Both the position numbers and the translations under genes were made by a program. From the NCBI RefSeq assembly GCF_000204055.1, contig NW_006768781.1:881554-945553 (forward strand): DNA of 64,000 bases. The letters are read 5' to 3'. Positions 23,031-33,930 of this stretch are shown in pieces. The notes beneath the pieces are model-generated. The model was not told the origin of the DNA and searched no databases. It was given only the letters and a program-made list of their open reading frames with translations. Within the stretch, counting starts at the first letter, position 1; every line of letters starts with the position of its first letter. Source of the DNA: Melampsora larici-populina 98AG31 (taxonomy: Eukaryota > Basidiomycota > Pucciniomycetes > Pucciniales > Melampsoraceae).

Positions 23031-23651
23031 AATACTTCCTTTACATACAGGGAACCCTCTCAACTCATTCTCCTGCAATATTATCGCAAGTTCATCAGGA
23101 TTTGGGGGCCATAGATATTCTTTTATGCATATGTCTATTACATCACACACAAAGTGCTTCATAGATGCAATTGCAGTAATTTTACCAATCTTTATAAATT
23201 CATCAACCACATCTGGAGATACACCATAGGCTAGCTGTCGGATTGCAGCTGCCAGCTTCTGAGTGGTTGAGACACCTAGTTCCTTGCAGCAATCCTATGT
23301 AAGATGAAACTAAAATGAATAATCATGATCTTGAATGAATTTAGAAATATTTTGTATACAAAAACATGCCCAGTGTTGTACCCAATAAATATTATGTTGC
23401 TGCTGTCTTCAGCAATCTTTGAAAATAGTTCAGGACTCATTTGAAACCTTCTCTCAAAGTAAGCCCGCGGATATAATGGTGAGTCTTTGAAGTAATCATT
23501 GTGTAGACATTGATCCGCTACTATTTGGTCCCATTTGATTGTTGTGCATGTGTTGTGCTTGAATAGAATTGCAAGATCATTTGATCATACTTGTCGTCAT
23601 TGTCCTCTTCAAGTTGCCTCAAGTGCTGTTCTACCATGGCTCTGGCGTCCA
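23031..23651 (-). pseudogene. Harbinger DDE transposase, N-terminal part
   Basis: The minus-strand start MDARAMVEQHLRQLEEDN at 23651 leads, after a frame change, into NDYFKDSPLYPRAYFERRFQ. After an apparent intron (about 23363-23295) it gives ELGVSTTQKLAAAIRQLAYG, DVVDEFIKIGKITAIASMKH and EYLWPPNPDEL, then ends at CKGSI exactly at the transposon junction. These blocks are the conserved N-terminal half of PIF/Harbinger transposases. The partner half is at 17889-18526. Confidence 0.8.
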
Positions 23652-23814
23652 TGTTGCAACAAAATCAAAATTTTTGTTGAGTTGTATTGCAGATGCAAGA
23701 CGCAACCAAATTAAATAAAATTTAACTCAAGATTAGAGACAAGCCACTGTGGAGCCAAGCTCTAGGGTTTGTTGTGTTTTTCCCCCAGACACTAGGAGGG
23801 GACTTAGTTAAGTT

Positions 23815-25105
23815 AGCCCCGACCAAAGATTTGTAATTTAAACCTGACACCGCGGGAAAGAATTAGTTCAAAACCCAATTGAGGGAAGTTGCCTAACTTA
23901 ACTAAGTCCCTCTCAGACAGACAAGTAGTTGAGAGAGGGACTTAGACCATATACCACCTCTGTGGCGTATGAGCTAGAAAAGTTTGGCTGGGCACATCTT
24001 CAATCCTCCATATCTTTGTAGCCAAATATCTTCTGGACCAAAGAAAAATCCGCTGCGCCTGATCATCCTACACACACATGTCTTTTCAAATCAAATCCCT
24101 CCCTTGCCGCCAGGAAAGCCCTTCAAATTAGACTTGAAGAATTGAGTTTTGTGTAACATTTCAGTGTCTTTGGTGTGAGATTTTGACAGGTTGTCAGCTT
24201 TTGGCCTGATTTTGGTATTTTTTGCAAACTTCACAATTGCATTGCTCTGCAAGTTTTGAATCAAATTCAAAGCAGGCTACACATATGTGTGTAGATTAAG
24301 TGGGCACGCAGCCCTTTTTTCCCCAAGGATATTTGTTTTCAGGATACAAAGATATGGAGTGTTGCAAAAGTCCCCAGCCAAACTTTTCTGGCTCATACGC
24401 CAAAGAGGTGGTATAAGGTCTAAGTCCCTCTCTCAACTACTCGTTTGTCCGAGAGGGACTTGGTTAAGTTAGGGAAGTTGTGGTGTCCAAGTCAGCAACT
24501 TCCTTCAATTGTGTATTTGGTTCACAATATGTTCACAATGGGTTCACAGGTTACCCTTGAGATGCCCCGTCTATTTGCTACATGTACAGCCGTTTCAAGA
24601 AAGGTTGACAACTTTTTGCTGGAGAAAGTTGTCTCCGCAACGGCTGAAACCAAAGACAAAACTTGATTACAGGTTTATTATTTCCTGTATTCTTCCAATT
24701 AGCAGAGAGACAAAATCAAGTGAGGGACAAAACAGGACAAAACCCGGGTTTTGCACATTGGCAAGATTTTCAAAAAAAACAATCTTTGTTGGAACAGCTG
24801 TACAAAACATATATATATACCCAATAGTCTCTTTCACAGTATCAGCTATCATCAAACTCATTTATATCTTTGACTCCAGGCTCACTGGCAGAGCTGGCCA
24901 AATGGTTGCATCAGAGGAATTTCTGGTGAGCTGTTGCTCTGTGGTATCATGTCCATGGTACAGCTCGAGGGTAACACATGAACCTAATGTGAACACATTG
25001 TGCACGAGATTTGCAATTGAAGGAAGTTGCGGACCTGGACACCACAACTTTCCTCAAACAGGTTTTGAACCATTTCACTCCTGCGGTGTGAATAATCCAA
25101 ATTTA
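23815..25105. repeat. Outer inverted-repeat (MITE-like) element split by MITE insertion
   Basis: The left arm (about 23830-23891 continuing at 24474-24570) and the right arm (about 24960-25105) are inverted copies. Left GGAAGTTGTGGTGTCCAAGT pairs with right (complement) GAAAGTTGTGGTGTCCAGGT, and the match continues both ways. The left arm can only be read through if the inner MITE is removed. Its right end coincides with the Harbinger terminus, so it may be a Harbinger-derived MITE. The long open frame at 24509-25243 lies in this structure and is not a gene. Confidence 0.65.
23892..24473. mobile_element. 582-bp foldback MITE
   Basis: The ends CCTAACTTAACTAAGTCCCT (left) and CCTAACTTAACCAAGTCCCT (right, complement) begin inverted arms that stay similar for about 200 bp each, so most of the element can fold on itself. 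GAAGTTG flanks it directly on both sides (23885-23891 and 24474-24480), a likely target duplication of 7 bp or up to 10 bp when ambiguous bases are counted. It interrupts the left arm of the outer inverted repeat. A lone, oppositely oriented end of the same family (gggacttagttaagttag) is at 23799-23816. There is no coding capacity. Confidence 0.8.
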
Positions 25106-25130
25106 ACAAAAACAATTGCGGATGCTCTAA

Positions 25131-26567
25131 CAAAATGGTTTATCACCGCGACCGGATCCCTCCAAGAGCAAGTGGTTATCCGTAGCCTCAGGCCCGAAAC
25201 AACCCAAACGTGCTTTTCCCAAGTTGATACTCGAGCGCCATAAAACATTATTCAAAATCTTTACCATAAGCTAAGAGAAAGTCGACATTTGCCCGCACGG
25301 AGTATGCTCACCAATCAGGGGAATCTATTGAGCTATAAGTACTACAATAAGATAGATTACATCATGGGTACAGAGGGACACAGATAACAACAGATGGGAA
25401 GCATGTGGCCACACGCCTCGGTTTGGATTAGGTGGGGCTCCCTCCAGGGTTTGTTAGGACTGGGCCAAAGGAAGTCCGCTATGAGCCGAAATTGGGAGGA
25501 CAAAAGAAAAGCACCACCATCATCAGCAAGGTTCGAGGTTAACGCTTGGTATAGAATCGAGAATGAGAATGAAGTAGAGGGTAGACGGGTCAGAGCATAG
25601 TCAAAATATCAACATGCCGGACACAAGTGCCCGATTCATGACAGCTCCAATAGCGATAGAAAATTGACACAATCATCATGCAAAGCGCGAAAGCGAATGA
25701 AAGTTGACTTACAATAAGTCTAACAGGTACGAGTCGCCGAGGGGGCGAGTTGTCTGAGGGGTCTCCTGGACGTAGCGCCATCATGGTGGGGCAGAGTGTG
25801 CTGAGGCTCCGGCTGGTGGTGGATGAAGTGTAGTAGGCCAAGAGGGCAACTTGTGAGACAAACAACTAGGTTTACTAGGCCTGGTTTAAGCCCGGGGCAG
25901 CCCGGGTCACACTAAAGTTTAATTAAAGTACCGCGCTGGTCGCGGGCCTTCGAGCGCGCGGGACTTGTCTGACATGGACTTCAAAAAAAGCAAAGAAAAA
26001 GTCGATACAATTGCTTCGACCAGATGGCCGATCTTCCAAGGGATACTGGTCCTTTCCTCACTATTTGCTCAGAGAGTGATTGTGCAATCAATTCCAATCA
26101 GCATTTCCTTTGTAGTTTTTTGATTCGATGAGTCCAGTTTCAATTCATTTCTTGAGTCACAAGGGAGGTCTTTGTGCGAAAAAGAGGTGCACAAGAAAGA
26201 TACCATATTCACAAGTCAGAGACCCAAAGACGCGGGCTCATACAACAACTTGTGTGAATAAGCCACAAGGTCCCTCTCTCGACTAGAACGTGATAGGGCG
26301 AGACGAACTCCGATCTCCCTCATTTCACTGATTTCCAGGCATATTGACTCTACTTGTTAAAGTTGATTTTCTCTCACTTCATTCATGTACGGAACATTCT
26401 CAAATTTGTCATTTGAGAGCGCAGCAATAAAAACACGATCCATTTCTATCAGTTCTATCTCGGTCGTATCAAGACATATAGACATATACACGTCATTGTA
26501 GCACAGAAGAGAAAATACAATTTCAAGCACATGATTGTTCTGACAAAGAGGTCTAAAGACGCGCAGA
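25131..26567. other. Intergenic, right flank of the transposon complex
   Basis: No supported gene. A GC-rich patch at 25880-25970 with CCCGGG-type motifs resembles the GC-rich MITE ends at 15.9 and 54.7 kb. Confidence 0.35.
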
Positions 26568-27686
26568 TCAAACTGTCTCACTATTAGTTCCGCTGCTGGC
26601 TGGAGTATTGGTATCGGTGGGGTTAGGCGTTGCAGTAAGGTCGGTCAAATTGCCGGTACCCTGTCCACCTTGACCGCCAGTGCCACCACCACCACCACCA
26701 CCTCCTCCTCCTCCTCCTGCACCACCACCACCACCCTCACCACCACCATTTCCACCTCCAGAACCAGCACCACCCTCTCCACCCCCGGTGCCAGAACTAT
26801 TCTTACCGAGTGGATCGTCGAGTTTCGGGATTGGTGGATCATTTTGTGTAACTGGTGGTGTAGTTTGAGACTGAGTTTGCGAGTCCGACCCGTTGTTTGG
26901 ATTTACAGTGCCGAGTAAAGTCACGCCGCCATCAATAGCTGGGCCGGGACCGATTCCCTAGCAGAACAAATGCAATACTGAGCCTAACCATCTACGACTG
27001 TGTGACATTCAAATGTCTAGGAAAAAGAAGAAAAGAAGTGTGAAAACAAACAAGATGGGGTGAGTGATCTCCCTGCGATTCATGAAGTTTCTTTTTGTCC
27101 GCGTCAAGTTTTGCTTTTGCTTTTTTCAGTTTCTTCTCAGCATCGTGAACTTCCTTTCGGTCCTTGGCAATTTTTTCTAAGAGACTCTTGTCATCGCCCT
27201 CACCACCATGGTGGTGATCGTGATCTTCATCGTGGTGATGGTGATCTTCATCATGGTGATGGTGATGATGATCATTCGAGCTGGAATTGTGGGGTACACC
27301 ACCAGTAGTGAGATTCGATTGTGGATCAGGATTGGTGAGATTTGATTGCGGGTCGGAAGTAGTGCCATTCGACTGCGGATCGGAAGTAGTGCCATTTGAC
27401 TGCGGATTGGAAGTAGTACCATTGGAGTGAGTCAGATCGGTTGGGTCATCTCGCTTCTGAAAGGAAGGCAAAATCAGCATCGCACTATGATGGCTTGAAA
27501 GCTTTGATGAGGTGTGAGAAAAGAGTGTGAAACACGTGAACTGACCGCAAGAAAACGATGTGTTTTACGACGCATAAGTGGAGCCGTGAGGGTGTCGCGG
27601 GCTTCAATGCGTCCACGGTGCCCCTCAGCAGCGCTGAGGACTGCCCCAATGGCTAGGAGCGTGCTAAACAGACCAGACGTTTTCAT
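26568..27686 (-). CDS. Secreted His-rich, Gly-rich protein (three exons, 311 aa)
   Basis: Exons 27686-27546, 27456-27052 and 26957-26568, all phase 0. Residues 1-22 form a signal peptide (MKTSGLFSTLLAIGAVLSAAEG), followed by a basic RRKTHR/KRDD region that could be a processing site. Next come four to five degenerate SNGTTSDPQ repeats rich in N-x-T sequons. Then comes a His/Asp cluster (runs of up to six His with DED between), a Lys/Glu/Ala coiled coil (EKIAKDRKEVHDAEKKLKKA), a Pro/Thr spacer, a long poly-Gly tract and a Thr/Asn tail. The His/Asp cluster could bind Zn, Ni or Cu; that is inference. No known family. It is a candidate secreted effector or wall protein, with architecture like the repeat protein at 13-15 kb but no shared domain seen. 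Confidence 0.75.
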
Positions 27687-30000
27687 TGTGACAGATTATC
27701 TAGACCCCGAAGGTAAGAAACTTTGAATGAAAGTGAAAAGTTGATCCGAAAACAACGAGCTTGTTTGTGGAGTTGATGGGTCAAGGTGCGGTGATAAGAA
27801 TGATTGAAAGGAAACCAGTCCGTGAAGTTCAGAGTTAATAGAGTATTGAAAAATAGGTTGTGTTGAAGAAAAAGAAAATTGAAAGAGATAATGATGCTTG
27901 GCCAGAAAGCATGGGGAAAAGAGCTTTCTTCAGAGGGAGAATGTGGTCTATTTATCCATAAACCTCTACACTTCGAAGTCACTGGATTTGAAATCCAGCG
28001 TCATCCTCTCCATGATTGTTGTTGCACACGTCGTCAGTCAGATGCATCCTGGAGCCAAAGACCGAACGGCTCACTGAATACACAACCCAAAAACCTACCA
28101 ACGAGTCCTTGAATTTGTAAATGGTGGCGAGCATGCCGCTCTATGGCAACAGAAAGTACAAAAGAATTGAATCAAAAAGCGCAATCTCGGTGCTGGAAGG
28201 AGCTATGTACCTGAGAGAGGGCTCCTTGGGCCTCGCAACACCCACCGGAAGTCGCAAGTTGACTTCTAGTGCGTTCTTGCATCGCGCACAAGGTTACAAT
28301 GGTGCATAGCAATTCGGGGCGGATGGTTTAGCAGGCGCTTAGGAGACAGGGGTACACCCCGGTTCGCCATTTATACACACCGGCTGTAGCGACATATGAG
28401 GTCATATCCTTCTCTCGATCGCTCCGAACATTTGGCGTTGGGTAAATCCCGAGTCTGGATGACGAGAGGCCTGGGCGCTTCAGAGCCTTGTACAGCGGGT
28501 TACGTGTCTGGTGTGGTGCTGGTATGATTCGCGTCTGTTCCAAATGATACTTCATACTTATCATTTGCATCGTTCGCTGGCCAGGAAATGACACATCGCC
28601 ACTCACCTTAAACCTGGCAGGAAGAAGAGTCGCTGAGACGCGGAGTAGACAATTTTTTTTCTTCTGAATGGTCAAATATGCGATTATGTAGTTATGTGTC
28701 GATGGGTATAGCCAAACCTCGTGCTATGGTGGTTTTATGTTTGGGCTCAAATCGTATGGTAAGATCTCTTGCTGAAGGCCTCTCGCGCTGTCCCATCTCA
28801 CTGTGGTCAGTACCTCAGTGCCATCATTCCATTCGTGTCTGTTTGTGAATCTCGAGAGGAATTCTTGAATGGCTTTTCCTATCTAATGTTCGTATTCCCA
28901 ATCACGTTTCAGGGGGGAGTCAATCTAATTTCTTTCGAACAGCGCAGGGATCATCCGGGCTCCGCTACCCACACGCAAGAGTAAATCAAGATCAATTTTC
29001 CCATAATCGTTGTAGGAGCAAACCAACCTATCTTTGAGAATCGGGACATCTGTTGACCAGGCTGTTTCGGTCTCTTCACAGGTGATGAGGCTAGCTTGGT
29101 TTCTTCTCGACCTAGGTTTTGGCCGGGTAGGCGGATAATTCTGAGATGCTATCCAGACCAGAGTAGAGCACGCTACGTTGAGACTCAGTTTGTTCAAGTG
29201 GGCACTGTTTTCCATGATCCGAGGGCACTTAATAAAAACTGAGTCGACGAACTTGTCCACTTTTAAGAGCGAGCGACTGTGTTAAGTTAATGTCCACCCG
29301 GTATCCTGACATGCAATCTTTTACCCATACGAGCAGAAAGACATCCACAGATAGCGGGAAAATACGGAATCACTCGGAGTCGGAGGACCATGAATTCAGC
29401 GATCATGAACGTGCAATTGGTCATATCGAGATTCAAGCAAGCGTTCGAGTCGACACGTATTAAAGGTACACACGACTGCATTGCTCATCTGACGCGGTTC
29501 TACATATATTATATGCCCTAGTGTCGCTTCAGACCAGACCCCGACAAACGCTTGCCAGCCTTGGGTATCACAGCACGTTTACACTAACAGCACGGTTTAA
29601 TTATAATATCAATGTATCTTCAATTTGGATGGAATTGCCCAGTCCAAGATTTACCTTCCTTACCAGGTATCTCATTCAGCCTGGATAGTACTCAGGCTGA
29701 GCGCAATTGTTGCTGGGCCCTTTGTCGGATCTCCCACGACCGCGTCTCGAGCTTCACATTGACAAAAATTGCAAAGCCTGGCAAGTGATACATATCTGCA
29801 ACGTCAGGCCACGCTTTCGACATTCACGGATTAAGCATTCTCTCAATCTTAACATAAGCATTCCACCTGGCTCTCCAATACCTCTATCTGTACACATATC
29901 GGACCATCATCATTTTCAAGACATCCTCAGTTCAATAATACTACTCACAGTCTAGCCTTCTTTACCAACCGTAAACAACCCAAGACCCAATAACATTCAA
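27687..30000. other. Intergenic between divergent genes
   Basis: About 2.3 kb between divergent starts. Open frames at 28328-28675 and 28925-29260 (both minus, 111-115 codons) have mixed composition but no family motif, and I could not join them to anything. Promoters of both flanking genes must lie here. Confidence 0.35.
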
Positions 30001-31577
30001 ATGGCCCTCTCAAAGTCGACAGGAAATGCAAACGCTTTTTCCAAGTCTGAACCCCCATTAATTCAACTTCAGAACCAAGAAGGAGAGCTCATCTCTCAGG
30101 GCACGGACGAATTCCAAATCCAGCTGCATCCTGATCGTGACTTTATCACCATCCCACTTACAAGTATAAATAAAAGAAGACTCTCCTCACCAGAACAAAC
30201 GTATTTGATCCCCGCTCACAGTGAACATCCTGAATATGAGGTTATCCTTCGTCCGAAGCGCTCGAGCTTCCGTGCAATATCGAACCCCTCCGAAGCTTCC
30301 ATTTCTCGAAACGTGAGTCATTCTACCGAAAATACAAACCTTATATTAGCGCTCAAAAGTTGTCAGTAGACTCTGAGACACACAGCCACATTTTTTCAGG
30401 TGTCGTCAGAAATGCCGACAAGCCGCCACGAGCCACTGGAGTCACCTACCCGTCCCAAGTTAACACCTGCTCAAATTATAATGGCCACCAGTTATCGAGA
30501 GAGTGTCAATAAAAGGAGCTGTGTAGCTCTATTATTTTTTGTCCTTGCATGTGGGGGCAAGATCATTCTTGGTACGCTTTTGTGATTTGTTCGTGTCTAC
30601 CAAGAGCAATCGCCAATTTTGTATACTTCTTTGTAGGATTCGGTGCTGGACTGGCAGTCCAGGCTGCTTTCACCAAACCCGAGCCCCATCAATCTCAAAT
30701 TGTTTCAGGAGGTGTTGTGGCCGGCCTTGGTGCAATATCAGTAATCTTTGCTTCCCTAGGTTTCGGCGCTTCGATTACTCGAGTCTTTTTACTTTTTGGT
30801 TGGACGATGAAGGCCACCTCTATCTCAGCAGCCTCTCTTATAACAGCCGGCGACGCCATTAGCCGTCAGTGCCACAATTATATCTCTCGAAAGATAAAGT
30901 CTCTGTATTGATGTTCCTTCATTCTTTTTCGTTTTTTTTTGGAATCTGATCACGAAAAGTACAGAGTACTACTATTCGACAGGAGATCAAGTCAAATCGA
31001 TTCGCGTAACTTTTGTACCGCTCGCGATTGGTACCGCCTTACTAGCCATTTCGCTCCCAAACTTCGTTGCTTACACAGAGTTATATAGAGGCCGCACCAT
31101 CGGCAGTAAGTGTCTTATCTCAATTTGAATTGCAAAATCGGACCACTGACTCTCATGAATTCAGTCCCGTACCATAAGAGACCACTTGTTGCTTTATGCT
31201 GTTTGGGCACCGCTAATGGCTTACTTTTTGGGGGGTGGGTGTCCGGTGAACACGCTGATTGGCCTCCTGCTTTCAACTTGGGTACGTTGGAATTTTCTCC
31301 CGCTGCTCTTGACCATATCAGAATATTGTACTACGTCTCTTATGCATCTTTCATATCATGATTCTTTCTCGAACTCGAAAATATCACAGCAATAATGACC
31401 GCGGCTATCTCTGTAGGCTATTTTGGGGCCAGTCTTATGTGGAGTGACCACATCCATCGGAGAGCTGCTGAATACGAAGTTAGACTTTCGCTCGAACAGG
31501 AAAGCGAAACAACAGAAAAATCCGAGTCAACAAATCCCACCGAGAAATCACCCCGACAGTTGCCTGTCGAACTTTGA
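30001..31577 (+). CDS. Multi-pass membrane protein of unknown function (six exons, 379 aa)
   Basis: Exons 30001-30312, 30400-30571, 30637-30864, 30983-31105, 31165-31281 and 31390-31577; all GT-AG and in frame. The first 135 residues are polar and probably cytosolic, with Ser/Pro-rich segments. Five hydrophobic segments follow: around SCVALLFFVLACGGKII; GVVAGLGAISVIFASLGFGA continuing to VFLLFGW; VTFVPLAIGTALLAISLPNF; LVALCCLGTANGLLFGGWVS; and MTAAISVGYFGASLMW. The tail is acidic and Ser/Thr-rich. Many small residues in the helices (GxGxG, GGW) suggest tight helix packing. I do not recognise a family. Open frame, splice consistency and hydrophobic periodicity support a real gene. Confidence 0.75.
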
Positions 31578-33212
31578 ACAATATGGTGTTGGATATTTAA
31601 AACACATTGGATAAAAAACTCGTTTTTAAGTGGTTGATTAAGTTATTTTGCCTTGTCTCCAGAAAAAAAGGAATTGAATTTAATAAAAAGTCAATAAAAG
31701 TTTCTTGTTTGTTTTACACACTAGCTGGTCCAATGACCTGTTGATCTTCCACACATTAAACATGAATAATACACGAGAGAGAGAAACACAAAAACCCCAG
31801 AAAATGTCACAGACTTTTGGTGTGAGCAAATGCACCTGGAAATATGAAAGATTGTTGTGCCATTGAAAACACATAAATTGGACATGTGTGCCTTGATCCA
31901 TATGATTCAGCGCATCCATGGCAGACAGGCAAAGTGCCCACTGAATGATCAGCTGGTGAGACTTCTTCTTGCTCCTAAACAAGCCAACCATCAATAGATT
32001 CTGCAAAGGTGCTCCCTCATGGCAATCACCCACAAAGCTTTACCTTTTGTTAAGCACTTTGATTATGGAGCTATGATTATTGACTTTTAGGTTCTTGCAT
32101 CTGACGTGTCTTGGTAATGTTGATATCCAGACCAATCTAAATGCAGATCAAGTTTTGCAAATTATTCTGAAGCAAGAGATCTATGAGCTGTGAGATGAGA
32201 TAAGCAGTGGCCTTGGGACTGGTTTGCTACAGGAAGGAGAATTTTTGCACTCCTGTATCTCTCCTCTGAACCAGTCTTGCCTAAGTCTGATGTCTAAGGC
32301 CCTAGGCCACTGTGTTTCCTCTCCTCACTCAATGGAGAACACCTCACACATATGAAAATCAATCAAAATCTGATTTTTGCGGGATTCCACCCTAGATCAA
32401 AGTGCTCCTCCCTAAGGAAGCTAACCCTAACCCTGAACTTCTAATATCGAAAGTGATTCCCCAAGAAGAACCTGCCAGATCTCTAGTCTCTGGTCATTAT
32501 GTGCTCCAACATCAGACACTTCAACGTGACAAGAAGCTCCATAGAAATACCAAAACTTCACAAAATTACAACCTGTAAGAAACCAGACTAGAGGTACATT
32601 GGTTAGAATCTTGGTAAGACATCAAAAAGGCAAGAGATCCAGTGAGTGTCAAAGATGAGGATTTCTCTATATTCACTGAATGATCAGGTTTTTGGAAGAA
32701 TGAACAGGAATGATGTGGTATCAACCACAGTGCATTCCGAGTTAGGCACGAGCTGGAACACCCCATGTGAATTGAATGAAAAGACCAAACAAACAGTTTA
32801 GCCTTCACATATGATCACCAAAACCACCAAAATTAGATCCATTGATACCATGTAACATTCATTGAATATCTTGATTAACCACCCCTCTAAATATATATCA
32901 ACTCTGCTGTTAACAAATCAGGAGTTGAAATTTATGAGACACCAATTCTTGTGACTGATTGCTGTGACATCAAAATCACATACATGAAATACTGCACCAT
33001 CCCTATCCACTGAAAGAAGGTCATCCACCATTGTTGATTGATCACAGGTGGCTGATTTGTGTCAGAACATAAAAGTCAAGTCTTAAATGTAAGAGTCATC
33101 TTGACCCTGTATTTTCAAAACAACTACAGACAGTCAGACATTCAGTGTAAAATTTGTTGGAAGGGATGTGTGTTAGGAGATCACTAATTCCAAGAAATCA
33201 AACAATAGTACA

Positions 33213-33353
33213 CACTGTCAGCATTAAACAGGTTCCCAGATGGGAATATGGGTTGTAGGAATTAGACAGCCTTTGTGACTACATATATCACAATGGCGGT
33301 CTGATCCCTACAACTCATATTCCCATATGGGAACCTCTTTAATGCTGGCAGTG
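33213..33353. mobile_element. 141-bp MITE with about 55-bp inverted repeats
   Basis: Left CACTGTCAGCATTAAACAGG and right (complement) CACTGCCAGCATTAAAGAGG begin arms that continue through TTCCCA-ATGGGAATATG. ACA flanks both sides (33210-33212 and 33354-33356), a possible 3-bp target duplication. It has no coding capacity. Confidence 0.7.
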
Positions 33354-33876
33354 ACAAGAGATCATAAGACATTGGATGAAGAGCGTATCAAATTTCTTGA
33401 AGACTCAAATATCAGAAGTGGTTGGTCAGATTTGTAATAAGCATCAAGTAACCCCCAAAGTACGGTTGGGCTTTCATTGACTCACCCCATGATTTTCATA
33501 GTAGTATGGGAAGTTGATCCTTGAAGCCTTGTAAAATGGTTTCACTTGGTGCCATGCTAAACAATCTATCTATGCACAGCCTCATTAAGGGTATCTGCAA
33601 TAGAGAAGAGACTGTCTTGATTTCCTCACAAAGTTGTGATATACCCACCAATGTGGGTCTGTTTCAGGATCATGAAGAAGGAAAAGTACCATGATAAACA
33701 CTGCTCTTCAGGTTTGGTGGCCAATGTAGACCAAGAACAAGACAGAAACCAAGCCAATTTTGAAACCAGAATCTAACACTGACAGCATCAATCAAGGCTG
33801 TTCTCCCTTGTTCTCCACACAACTTCTTTTTACAATTGTGGGACACCAAGTAGAAACTGCCTTAACTCAGACTTTT

Positions 33877-33930
33877 TGGCTGTAGTTTTTGGTTTTCCCA
33901 GTTGACCAGTTTCTCAACTACAGCCAAAAA
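33877..33930. repeat. Short perfect hairpin
   Basis: ACTTTTTGGCTGTAGTT and its exact inverse AACTACAGCCAAAAAGT are separated by about 20 bp. It could be the core of a small foldback element or a structured RNA; nothing else supports either. Confidence 0.6.

Larger units (their letters stand above)
16216..25127. mobile_element. PIF/Harbinger-type DNA transposon, degenerate, with nested insertions
   Basis: The left end reads GAGCATCTGCAATTGT and the right end, on the opposite strand, GAGCATCCGCAATTGT. Both are flanked by TAA (16213-16215 and 25128-25130), matching the TWA target duplication of PIF/Harbinger. Weaker similarity continues inward (TTAA...TTGGATTA). Inside lie the two expected genes in convergent order: a Myb/SANT-like protein (+) and a DDE transposase (-). 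Without the nested pieces the element is about 3.8 kb. An alternative right end is near 23693 (TTGCAGATGC), in which case 23.8-25.1 kb is a separate Harbinger-related MITE. Both ORFs are damaged, so it cannot move by itself. Confidence 0.7.

Noticed and set aside
16216..23693. Harbinger right end at TTGCAGATGC near 23693
   Set aside because: Only 10-11 bp match and there is no TAA duplication, whereas the end at 25127 has a longer match and a TAA on both sides. It is kept as an alternative.
24509..25243. 244-codon open frame
   Set aside because: It runs through the arms of an inverted-repeat element, has no coding-like composition and no family motif.
26645..26918. Open frames of poly-Pro, poly-Thr and poly-Val opposite the His/Gly-rich gene
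   Set aside because: They are readings in other frames and on the other strand of the GGN-rich tract. The minus frame continues to a signal-peptide exon.
32203..32312. CAGTGGCC...GGCCACTG inverted ends as a hAT-type MITE
   Set aside because: The arms match for only a short distance and no 8-bp target duplication is present.
32416..32436. TAACCC-like repeat
   Set aside because: Only two units and no array, so not evidence for interstitial telomere sequence.
32566..32808. Possible retroelement ORF
   Set aside because: No integrase, RT, RNase H or LTR feature could be seen; the composition alone is not enough.
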